From positions 124,001 through 188,000 of the forward strand of contig NZ_PGTC01000010.1 in the NCBI RefSeq assembly GCF_002786295.1: a stretch of DNA of 64,000 nucleotides, given 5' to 3'. The DNA is from Pseudooceanicola marinus (lineage in GTDB: Bacteria; Pseudomonadota; Alphaproteobacteria; Rhodobacterales; Rhodobacteraceae). Numbering within the stretch: the first letter of the stretch is position 1; each line of letters begins with the position of its first letter. Of the stretch, positions 47,201 to 53,151 are shown one piece after another. Made by a program: the position numbers and the translations under genes. Under the pieces are notes generated by a model. That model searched no databases. It had not been told where the DNA came from and was given only the letters and a program-made list of their open reading frames with translations.

Positions 47201-50200
47201 CACCGGGGCGCAGATCCTGGATGCGGTCACCGGCATGGTCTCCATGGCCTCCGCGCGGGGCGGGGCCGACCGGATCACCACCGGGCGCGGCAACGACCTG
47301 ATCATCGGCGGCGAAGGCGACGACACGATCAGCGCGGGCCTGGGCGCCGACATGGTGCTGGGCGACCTGGGCACGCTGTCGATTGCCGACGGCGAGCTGA
47401 CGGGCTTGGCGAACGAGAACGACGGCGATGACATCATCACCTTCGGCGCCGACGACGCGGGCCATTACGGCACCGCAGCCCCGGCGGACCTGAAGGACGT
47501 GGCCGTGGGATCTCTCGGCGACGATTCCATCAACTCTGCGGCGGCCAGCCTGGTCGCCATCGGCGATGCGGGCAACATCACCCTCGATCCCATCGCGCTG
47601 AACGCGCTGCGCACCTACGTGCCGCTCGGGGCGAACCCGACCGACGCACAGCGGGCCCAGGATACCAACGCCCTGAACCTGATCGCCATGCTGGCGACGC
47701 AGATCGAGACCGCGGGCACCGTGGATGACGGCAACGACACCATCACCTCCACCGGCGGCGACGGTATGATCGCCCTTGGCGGGGGCAGCGACGTGGCCCA
47801 CCTGGCCGATGGCGTGAACTATGTCCTGGGCGATGACGGCACCATCACGGTTGAGGCCAACGGCGATTACACCGGCCGCAAGGTGGTGGTGACCTCCGCT
47901 GACACCGCCGCCACCTCCAGCGATGACGAGATCATCACCGGCGCGGGCGACGACGTGATCGTCGGCGGCGAGGGCAGCGACACGATCTCCACCGGCGACG
48001 GGGTCAACCTGGTGCTGGGCGACAGTGGCGAGATCACCGGCGACACGCTGGACACCGAGGTTCCGGTCTATGCGCTGACCTCGCACATGGATGAAAGCGA
48101 CGGCGACGACAGCGTCACCGGCGGCGATGATCGCGACATGGTCATCCTCGGGGCAGGGGCCGACTGGGCCGATCTGGGTGACGGGGTGAACCTGACCCTT
48201 GGGGACAGCGGCACCATCGACGAGACCGTGGGCACCGGCTACGACCTGCTGACCACCGACGCGGGCACCGGCGGCAATGATACCGTGACCGGGGGTGAGG
48301 ACCGCGACATCGCGATCCTCGGCGACGGCAGCGACGAGGCCGACCTGGGTGACGGGCGCAACATCGTGCTGGGCGACAATGGCGAGATCCATGTGACCGA
48401 GGGGGTCAGCTTCCGCGCCCTGTCGACGGCGCGCGGCACCGGGGATGACGACACGATCACCACCGGTGCGGGCGATGACGTGATCATCGGCGGCGAAGGC
48501 GCCGACAGCATCGCGGCAGGCGAGGCGGACAACCTCGTCCTGGGCGACCGGGGCACGATCACCGGCGACATCAGCGATCCGGCGGCCCCCGTCTACTCGC
48601 TGGTCTCGGCCTATGACGATCGCGACGGCGATGACACCCTGACCACCGGCAGCGCGGCGGATGCCCTCGACCTGGCGATCCTCGGCGGCGGCAATGATCT
48701 GGCCACGATGGGTGACGGCACCAATATCGCGCTTGGCGACAGCGGCACCGTCGATGTGACCGTGGGCACGGGCTACGACCTGCTGTCGACCGATCCGGGC
48801 ACTGGTGGCGACGACAGCGTCTATGGTGGCGCGGGCGCCGACACGGTTCTGCTGGGCGATGGCAGCGACGATGCGGATCTCTTCGACGGGGCAAACGTGG
48901 CGCTCGGCGATAACGGCGAGATCCACTTCGACATTCCCGAAGGGACGCTGGACCTGTGGACCACCTCGCCCGCCATCGGCGGTGACGACAGCATTACATC
49001 GGGCTACGACGCGCTGTTCGCCCTGGCCGGTGTGGGCGCCGACACGGTGCGCGCCGCGGGCGGCACCAATTGGGTGATGGGCGACAACGGCCGCATGGCC
49101 TTCGACACCGAAGGCACGGTGGAGATGCGCACCTCGGACGAGGACCTGGGTGGCAACGACGTGATCGAGACCGGATCGGGCGAGGATGTGATCATCGGCG
49201 GCACCGGCGCCGACACCATCGACGCGGGCAACGGCCACAACCGCGGCCTGGGCGACTCGGGCTCCTACGTGCTGGACGACACCTCCGGCACGCAGGACGG
49301 TGATCTGGTCTCCGCCTATCTCGACAGCGACGGGGCCGACAGCCTGACCTCGGGCGCCGGCAATGACTTCTTCATCCTCGGCGGGGATGCGGATGTGGCC
49401 GACCTGGGCGATGGCGAGAGCCGGGTGATCGGTGACAGTGGCGAGATCCACTGGGCCGACACGCACCTGACCGAGCTGACCACGACCGACACCAACAGCG
49501 GGGCCGGCGACACGATCACCAGCGGCGCGGGCGCCGATGCGATCCTGGGCGGCGACGGCGGCGACGTGATCGCGGCGGGCTCGGGTGACAATGCCATTAT
49601 CGGCGACCAGGGCGTGCTGATCCTCGACGCGGGATCGCTGGTCAACGTGGTGCGCGACGCCCGTACCTTCGACGAAAGCGAGGGCGGCGCGGACAGCATC
49701 ACCTCCACCGCGGGCGACGACGTGATCCTGGGCGGCGCCCTGGGCGATACCATCCGCTCCGGCGCGGGCGAGGATGCCATCCTGGGGGACAACGGCCGCT
49801 GGATCTCCTCCCATGTGACGGGCGAGGGGTCGCTGACCGCGACGCTGCTGGACTTCGGCGGGGATGACGTGATCGACAGCGGCACCGGGTCCGACCTGGT
49901 GATGGGCAACCTCGGCGACGACGACATCTACGTCGACGCGGGCGAGGACATCGTGATGGGCGACGACGGGACGATGACCTTCATCAACCGTTCGGACGTG
50001 CGCACTCTGGTCCTGACCAACGAAGAGCTGGGTGGCGACGACACGATCAGCGCGGGCGACATGTCGGGTGACAACCTGATCGTCGGCCAGGCGGGCGCCG
50101 ACAGCATCATGGGTGGCAACACCGACGACATGATCATCGCCGACATTGCCGAGCTGACCTTCACCGACCCGGCCACGCGCCGGGCGGGCCAGTCGGCGGT

Positions 50201-51053
50201 CGACCGGATCGACTACATGATCGGCACCCGGATGGATCTGGGCTTCGACGATGTGGTCCGGGCCGGCGGCGGCAACGACTTCGTCATGGGCGGCTTCGGC
50301 GCCGACACGATCAACGGCAACGACGGCCAGGACTTCCTGATCGGCGAGACGGTGATCTTCCAGCGCAGCTATGAGGAGATGGCCGATGGCGGTCTCTTCG
50401 AGATCACCCTGATCGACACCAACTTCGCCTATGAGACCGGGGGCTATGACCTGATCAGCGGCGACGAGGGCAATGACGTTATGGTGGGCGGTCTGGGCGG
50501 CGACCTGTTCTTCGGCAATACCGCCGAGGACCTGATCTTCTCCGACGCCTATGCGGGCGAGTTCCACGCCGAATGGTCGCCGCTGCAGTTCGAGGGCGAG
50601 ACGGCCTTCCGCACCCTGTGGCAGTCGAACTTCGCCGGGCCGGGCGCCATCGACGTCGTGTCGCGCGCCCAGCTGGACGATGCCATCGGCTCGCCCTTCG
50701 ACATGCTGCCCGCCTTCTCGGTGGCGCAGTTCGACATGACCGAGCGCGACCTGGGTGGCGACTTCATCGCCGAGGGCTTCGGCGACGAGGTGCAGACCCT
50801 GGTCTTCGTCAACCAGCTGATGGACTACCTGTCCTCCGAGAAGGTGGTTGGCGCCCTGGCGGTGATGGTCAACTCCGGTGCTGAAAGCTCGGTCCTGGAC
50901 GACGCGCTGCGCGCCGGGATCGCCGGTCAGTTCGCCGGTGTCTGGAACCTGGATGCGCCCGAGTTTGAAATGGTCATTCGCCAGATCATCGCCTTCCTGC
51001 TAAACCGCGTGCAGGCGGACAATGAAAACGAAGCGCCGTCTGAAGCGGCCTGA
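38268..51053 (+). CDS. Giant LEPR-motif RTX calcium-binding surface protein (4261 aa)
   Basis: A very large acidic protein. The N-terminus has no Sec signal but carries the LEPRVMLDA motif (residues 22-30) known from the LEPR-XLL domain of huge secreted bacterial proteins. Residues from about 35 to 2490 are repetitive, beta-rich and Asp/Ala/Leu/Gly-rich, with at least one EF-hand-like DPNHDGKLRLPE. From about 2570 to 4100 lie RTX nonapeptide-type repeats (GGxGxDxI/L), including about thirteen modules of some 59 residues beginning GDxGxI. A non-RTX tail of about 165 residues (from EFHAEWSP) ends the protein. I saw no cysteine in the translation. Calcium-dependent folding outside the cell is expected, probably as an adhesin or surface layer; the function is inferred. 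Confidence 0.93.
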   Translation: MGQQRKLRAEPSLEVDQRAIPLEPRVMLDANLTIDLAGTQDLTELMLGLAQSFDDQAQQADDLLESLESSGEAAMVLLDPLLDNTEDLSAVTDTVTRIQGALDELRSGLAGTVDDLFSDTFHDRLASSGSSSLGYTIDAAGLSTIFDSDSVLSGDLMSELVDYLGDQGATDAEADAEALLDLVVPSLDSSVSALSFTLTDIKVDGETLVSFSDGGNGSVTAEVTLLSEDFSADFTTLLADALPGLDLPFDLNAAGSVGNGFSFDISASIEVDAGTAALNALEVHVDNFDFDPLLTVGGALPLTGDLSATLGLLELGVDSIDTASFRLAVTGAEDLDLGGAIDFSGGLGSLDFEFYGTTTGADLSLDVLLAEAGSSDYAAIEEGTSYRMLDVGLTGTLDFSGATQTFGTDVTVSAVLADGNGGNILDTMLNSIDLGLDLDTSATVLSDELKQVFENLVNALATMSTGDLIDFLTDTGTALSGVLTDTMFDIEIPMTDISLTDAAEAIAAVFDDLVSAFVIDEGALGFDAQTIETLLTNEIVSFEADVLTDAQMDALAGYSTMTFAVQQGTDVTLNVTVDLTAAPELQDTSLSVAERMNALAALLNSSLLGTQYGMTFSVSSLGALKATTSQRTTDPDSGAETYTSFALTSVTETGGTLRDEVSLSALGFDGYALAALDYYVDAGDPDAAVMAGSGAASDGETSVQESFLGFQDAVTSFELNALDLDNLTGVTDLRFTFTVDGVDRKVDVSSDTGWTDLGDLIADFNAALTAEGIGVSVSANTDGDGLAFAIDAEEDRQVEVSVADGAILRATTLNGLLAWVNAELQDIWAGAMLDLTDDGALIFSLPEVTASAEITSDDEVYFTAEELGFGMLGDTNLSALLTASLSGTMTSSFGIGLADLGSDLIAAGGNALQGAAGQGDSVIDSVMDNAFLTDVSLELTVNAQASDITGTADLGIASIVVGGEDSSLNYVAFGAELYATLVGSNPDGSASSRISFNNLWNAVVNQVDLGDDGEVETTLATGLQGLIGRLDFGGTIVTDGEGLALDASGEAALSGSAVQFVSAHGYDGDDVLAQFSALLGDVSINVAGVNGLNEDVIDGLGVTVTDLTAIGATAEIAIIANDPDAEAALEGLAALEGDDILDSLVSIANMLVVVGDALEDNLPFLAADIPLLNFSLLDTISFSADFLEKLQEIRNDPQAALDELDGFLESFFGDDTVELTWDQEAATLVFGLSFEFLDDYSESLPFNIDLAELIGDQLADVVGEDLAATVTGLVDASGDGEIVFDPLLSLDFVFGLDLSALLAEPSTVASASTAISALATVGTVNMRPGGGAELRVTRVNAEGVLEKVDIDLDGAETIAEVVALVDTAVKGAFGDTVSFSYDEATGEVSLTDSLASATDDTGAEALTGAAETASEEVDGLQTIALSEISDFEAAYSFDLGVGEGRVTVEIDAVVGRTEEEFVAAVNAALAELSVARSDVFETGAPGTTVLVAQLVHAVGDGSGNVALVSTGFDTVLDYDTYDFTLLGVDISEEIEFALTDLGGANIAEALGLSGDGSYGAGTLTSEVLYEAVEDGSIRAYLDTEASGIHLSMFAGVTEGLNMTLALGPLQIAVDNGHAFIGAADGSGDPAYISFGFNDIDGDEHEGQYDLAHLFDIGEDPDLSYADLFDVDISIGIDVNLPLSDSIGLFDPATDGLTWTVSLVNLKDGASWSDLLNDGVSVSDVFEGALIDLASGNGLSEIYMPDIEFPDLSNFLDNINVLALLNDPVLVLDGLDMILDMMQSAIDDFLGAIDLPIVGEQIGAGVTFFDDFRINVLEAAMAYAETPLADGTMPTTVDLITGFLNDALNDLLGTSDTQYLHAYLNTDGSTDESYVYGALNFSAEIFNEVLDIGFDLGIPGFNLEMAEGAELQMSLGYSVNIGFGYDRNGFFLLNDTDESEMVIDFAVDAGDFTTTMELFGILGVTATTEADTSDPLYDSAASEHADDGELRLSAQLYVDLYGDQGLTITDPGQQGDGGAITSTIAYRDFGGIDITDSHGDPLSYEKVVYFSQLDTGNMIDFGFEARIDVMLSIQGDILDPSTGEPLLLGGVQFIPSVATELEFRAVYTLEDGLDMTALAFHDVRVDLSQLYEGILAPVLDPIRGFIDPAAEFFGFLDSTFPFNVIFNGLATAFPIVRMVQTIGQVITDLNDFLEDLEATGGVVVFGDYDFSGSTDDLESGEARLNTIDQKSISTDLTSTVSASQFGIFGNTTQGFAVEFPLLTDPFSVVDIFLGNYEDVGLVELHFTLFNLPYRQINLADELFDAIGLPGWVADIVQSAFKASVTLKLKGGLTVGYDLGGIVNFVETMDAERLLDGIYIESGIGSIIDVYFGFAVSLNLGIAGADLDGGAYFRLGLNDPNHDGKLRLPELIAVVESAADAGSLGGFLGTIFIGDGGVNLSLDVWVEIDLWLFSFGGSWTIINVNENIDFGGLPVLTSLSSDIGDTGGTAILNIGSRAGASMTDIYEDGDDSVYIDGPNSPYTLIYTQNGKRVESTIDQDAAAIILPAGSGNNRIDLSGVKPKSDGSTASTITYTREGDDEITLPSTGLHVVFAGDGNDTITAEDASGTYIIFGEEGQDSVNIDGGNVVYIGDDDYGMRDLFVTTFADGGVSEAKVLELLGLEYTAEGGLRASDGVSGDNLDLKVLMEGYTASTQRTAGSDADTITLGAGGTKIVMTGAGDDLIEIDSDNEGDVTILSGAGSDTISAGGDDIFIEGGADGDLIKVDGNTTEVWGWGKAAGESGTEGGDDIFALSLKDGQDIIIGGDGEDVLHGQMGDDILQGGLGNDTVTGGQGDDIATGGTFTLTTSGGSEIDLLTMTPGQSQTSGMILTVADAADGDDLLKGGNGSDILVGGGGEDTLEGGLSADLLVGDFARITMSASYVVTGVASTFITSVNNGTDSLAGGMGNDVLIAGGSTEGTIEVIEDLDGSNVVVGDFATITGAQILDAVTGMVSMASARGGADRITTGRGNDLIIGGEGDDTISAGLGADMVLGDLGTLSIADGELTGLANENDGDDIITFGADDAGHYGTAAPADLKDVAVGSLGDDSINSAAASLVAIGDAGNITLDPIALNALRTYVPLGANPTDAQRAQDTNALNLIAMLATQIETAGTVDDGNDTITSTGGDGMIALGGGSDVAHLADGVNYVLGDDGTITVEANGDYTGRKVVVTSADTAATSSDDEIITGAGDDVIVGGEGSDTISTGDGVNLVLGDSGEITGDTLDTEVPVYALTSHMDESDGDDSVTGGDDRDMVILGAGADWADLGDGVNLTLGDSGTIDETVGTGYDLLTTDAGTGGNDTVTGGEDRDIAILGDGSDEADLGDGRNIVLGDNGEIHVTEGVSFRALSTARGTGDDDTITTGAGDDVIIGGEGADSIAAGEADNLVLGDRGTITGDISDPAAPVYSLVSAYDDRDGDDTLTTGSAADALDLAILGGGNDLATMGDGTNIALGDSGTVDVTVGTGYDLLSTDPGTGGDDSVYGGAGADTVLLGDGSDDADLFDGANVALGDNGEIHFDIPEGTLDLWTTSPAIGGDDSITSGYDALFALAGVGADTVRAAGGTNWVMGDNGRMAFDTEGTVEMRTSDEDLGGNDVIETGSGEDVIIGGTGADTIDAGNGHNRGLGDSGSYVLDDTSGTQDGDLVSAYLDSDGADSLTSGAGNDFFILGGDADVADLGDGESRVIGDSGEIHWADTHLTELTTTDTNSGAGDTITSGAGADAILGGDGGDVIAAGSGDNAIIGDQGVLILDAGSLVNVVRDARTFDESEGGADSITSTAGDDVILGGALGDTIRSGAGEDAILGDNGRWISSHVTGEGSLTATLLDFGGDDVIDSGTGSDLVMGNLGDDDIYVDAGEDIVMGDDGTMTFINRSDVRTLVLTNEELGGDDTISAGDMSGDNLIVGQAGADSIMGGNTDDMIIADIAELTFTDPATRRAGQSAVDRIDYMIGTRMDLGFDDVVRAGGGNDFVMGGFGADTINGNDGQDFLIGETVIFQRSYEEMADGGLFEITLIDTNFAYETGGYDLISGDEGNDVMVGGLGGDLFFGNTAEDLIFSDAYAGEFHAEWSPLQFEGETAFRTLWQSNFAGPGAIDVVSRAQLDDAIGSPFDMLPAFSVAQFDMTERDLGGDFIAEGFGDEVQTLVFVNQLMDYLSSEKVVGALAVMVNSGAESSVLDDALRAGIAGQFAGVWNLDAPEFEMVIRQIIAFLLNRVQADNENEAPSEAA
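47823..50127 (+). repeat. About 13 tandem ~177-base modules within the RTX gene
   Basis: The coding sequence repeats a module of roughly 59 codons: an LGDxGxI start, 20-30 variable residues often containing TTDxGTGG or DESDGDD, then two or three RTX nonapeptides ending GDGxN. Neighbouring modules differ in type, but modules three apart can be close: the GTGYDLL segments at about 48235 and 48766 lie some 531 bases apart in nearly identical context, indicating duplication of a three-module block. It is a protein-level repeat, not a mobile element. Confidence 0.75.
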
Positions 51054-51102
51054 AACCCGGGCGCCGCGCGCGTCCGGATCCACGAGACTTGAGGATACTA
51101 CC

Positions 51103-51408
51103 ATGAGCGAAGATACCACCCCCAAGACCGCGACCGGCACCATCAACGGCGTGAAAATCGCCTGGGACGACAGTGAGATGCAGAGCCATTACGCCAACAT
51201 CGGCACGGCAACTGCCAACCGCGAGGAATTCTTCCTGCTCTTCGGCACGCACCAGCACTGGCGCGGCACCATGGACGAGCAGAAGGAAGTGGACGTGAAG
51301 CTGGCCAACCGCATCGTCATGTCGCCCTTCGCCGCGAAACGCCTGGCCGTGATCCTGACCCAGTCGATCCGCGCCTACGAAGAGCAGTTCGGCAAGATCG
51401 AAGCCTGA
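51103..51408 (+). CDS. DUF3467-like small protein
   Basis: A 101-residue protein without signal peptide or membrane segment. The pattern of a YANIG strand, EEFFLLFG, and a late RIVMSPFAAKRLAVILTQSIRAYEEQFGKI segment matches the DUF3467 family. The ATG at 51103 has a GAGG site; an open frame begins earlier but inside the tail of the giant gene. It lies 49 bases after the RTX gene and 24 before the HlyD-like gene, so it is part of the cluster. A cytoplasmic chaperone or assembly role is a guess; the family has no assigned function that I know of. Confidence 0.75.
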   Translation: MSEDTTPKTATGTINGVKIAWDDSEMQSHYANIGTATANREEFFLLFGTHQHWRGTMDEQKEVDVKLANRIVMSPFAAKRLAVILTQSIRAYEEQFGKIEA

Positions 51409-51432
51409 TCCCCCTGAAAGACCGTTAATCCC

Positions 51433-53151
51433 GTGATCGACACGCTCGACGCCCTGTTCTGCATCGACCCTGCCGGACAGGGCGTGCTTCTGCATGGCTC
51501 CCTGCCGGAGGACATCCCCGAGGCCCTGATCGTCCAGCTGCGCTCGGACAAGGCCGTGATCCGGCGCGTGGGGGACCGTCTTCTGGTGATCCTGCCGCAG
51601 GACGGCGAACACCTGGCCTGGATCCTCTCGGAGGTGCCCTCGGTCACCGACCTGCCGGGGCTGATGGATCAGCTGAAGGCCTCGGGCCCCGACTGCCTGG
51701 CCTCGGCGCGCAAGCTGCGGGCGGAACAGGCGGGGCGTCAGTCCGGGATTGCGGTTACTGGTGACGTGGCGGGCGCTTTGGCGACGGGACCGGCGGAGGC
51801 CGGCACCGGGCGCAGCAAGGCGGCCCAGGCCGCCCAAGCGCGTGCCGGATCGGCGGCCTTGCTGGCGCTGGCGCGCATGGCCGGGGCCGAGAAGATGTCG
51901 CCTGCCACTGCCGCGCAGGTCGTGGCCGACGCCTGTGTCGAGGCGGGCATCGCGCGCGCCGCCGCCGTCGCCATCTGCGACGGGCGGGCGGGCAGCCGGG
52001 GCGTCGGCGCCCTGCGCGTGTCGGACCGGGCGCTGGACCCGGTCTTTGACGAAATCCGCCAGATCATTGCCAGCTACCGCGCGGCGGAGGGCCAGCCGGC
52101 CGAGCCGCTGCGCATCCGTGCTGATGACCTGGACGACAGCGCCCTGGATGCTGCCCTTCTGGCGCGGATGATGGAGGCCGGAGAGCTGCTGCTGGACCTT
52201 CCGGGCGTGGGCCATGAGGCCCCCGCGATCCTGCTGATCGACCCCTCGCCCGAGGCCGACACCGCCGGGTTGGCGGAGCTGGTGACCGTCGCCGGGCGCC
52301 GCCCGTCGAAGGCCCGCCGGTCGGCGCGCGCGCGGGTGCTGAAGGGGGCCGCGCTGGCGCTTGCGCTGGCGGGCCTCGTCTGGCTGGCGCTGCCCGCGCC
52401 GCTGATCGTCACCGCCTCCGCGCTCAGCCAGCCGGCCCAGGCACGCGCGGTCACTCTGCCCTTCGATGCCTACCTGCGCGAGATGCGCGTCGAGGTTGGC
52501 GAGGCGGTGGACGCGGGGGACGTCCTGGCGGTCTTCGGCGCGCCGGAGATCGAGGAGCAGGCGGCCCAGGCGCGGCTGCAGCTGGCGGTAGAGGCCGCCA
52601 CCGCCCAGACCGCGCTGGCCGACAATGATTATGGTGCCTACGTGCTGTCCGAACAGCGGCAGGAGGCTTTGCGCCGCCAGCTCGACCAGTTGAAATCGCG
52701 GCTGGACCGGCTTCAGGTGCGGGCACCCGAGGCGGGCCGGGTGATCTCGTCCCTGGGGTCGAACGTGCTGGGCCGCTTCCTGCCCACGGGGGATGCCGTG
52801 GCGACGATCCAGCCCGAGGATGCCTTTGCCGTCTCGCTGACCGTGACCCGGGTCGATGCGCCGCTTCTGCGCCCCGGGCTGACCGGCGAGGTCTACTTCC
52901 GCGGTCTGTCGGGTGAGACCTGGCCGCTGGAGGTGGAGACGCCGGTACAGGCCACGGAAGGCGAGGGCGGCGACCAGAAACTCAGCGCCTGGGCCCGGCT
53001 GACCCAGCCGGGGCGGGATGAGCTGATCGTCGGGCTGACGGGCTTTGCCCGGGTCGAGGCGGGCGAGGTGATGCGGATCCGGGCGCTGTCGCGCTACGTG
53101 GTCGAATGGGGCAAGGTGAAGGCATGGCAGTACCTGGGTTTGCGCTTGTAG
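51433..53151 (+). CDS. HlyD-like adaptor with large cytoplasmic N-terminal region
   Basis: A 572-residue protein. Residues 1-300 are predicted cytoplasmic and include an alpha/beta segment (about 140-275, VVADACVEAGIARAAAVAICDG through ILLIDPSP) that looks GAF-like but is not certain. One membrane segment lies at about 305-325 (ALALALAGLVWLALPAP). The periplasmic part has the biotinyl-lipoyl pattern (RAVTLPFDAYLREMRVEVGEAVDAGDVLAVF), a short hairpin, and the second half LQVRAPEAGRVISSLG. The start is a GTG with a weak ribosome site, perhaps relying on coupling with the preceding gene 24 bases away. It overlaps the M50 gene by 28 bases and probably partners it. Confidence 0.85.
   Translation: MIDTLDALFCIDPAGQGVLLHGSLPEDIPEALIVQLRSDKAVIRRVGDRLLVILPQDGEHLAWILSEVPSVTDLPGLMDQLKASGPDCLASARKLRAEQAGRQSGIAVTGDVAGALATGPAEAGTGRSKAAQAAQARAGSAALLALARMAGAEKMSPATAAQVVADACVEAGIARAAAVAICDGRAGSRGVGALRVSDRALDPVFDEIRQIIASYRAAEGQPAEPLRIRADDLDDSALDAALLARMMEAGELLLDLPGVGHEAPAILLIDPSPEADTAGLAELVTVAGRRPSKARRSARARVLKGAALALALAGLVWLALPAPLIVTASALSQPAQARAVTLPFDAYLREMRVEVGEAVDAGDVLAVFGAPEIEEQAAQARLQLAVEAATAQTALADNDYGAYVLSEQRQEALRRQLDQLKSRLDRLQVRAPEAGRVISSLGSNVLGRFLPTGDAVATIQPEDAFAVSLTVTRVDAPLLRPGLTGEVYFRGLSGETWPLEVETPVQATEGEGGDQKLSAWARLTQPGRDELIVGLTGFARVEAGEVMRIRALSRYVVEWGKVKAWQYLGLRL

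Noticed and set aside
46000-50500. Possible CRISPR or satellite array suggested by regular short repeats
   Set aside because: The repeats lie in one continuous reading frame, vary at third codon positions and encode RTX nonapeptides; there are no identical repeats with unique spacers.
43284-50567. A 2427-codon open frame on the minus strand opposite the giant RTX gene
   Set aside because: It mirrors the strongly biased Gly/Asp codons of the sense gene and gives a His/Asp/Val/Gly-rich translation without any recognisable domain. Other long minus-strand frames here (for example 40074-43223) are of the same kind.
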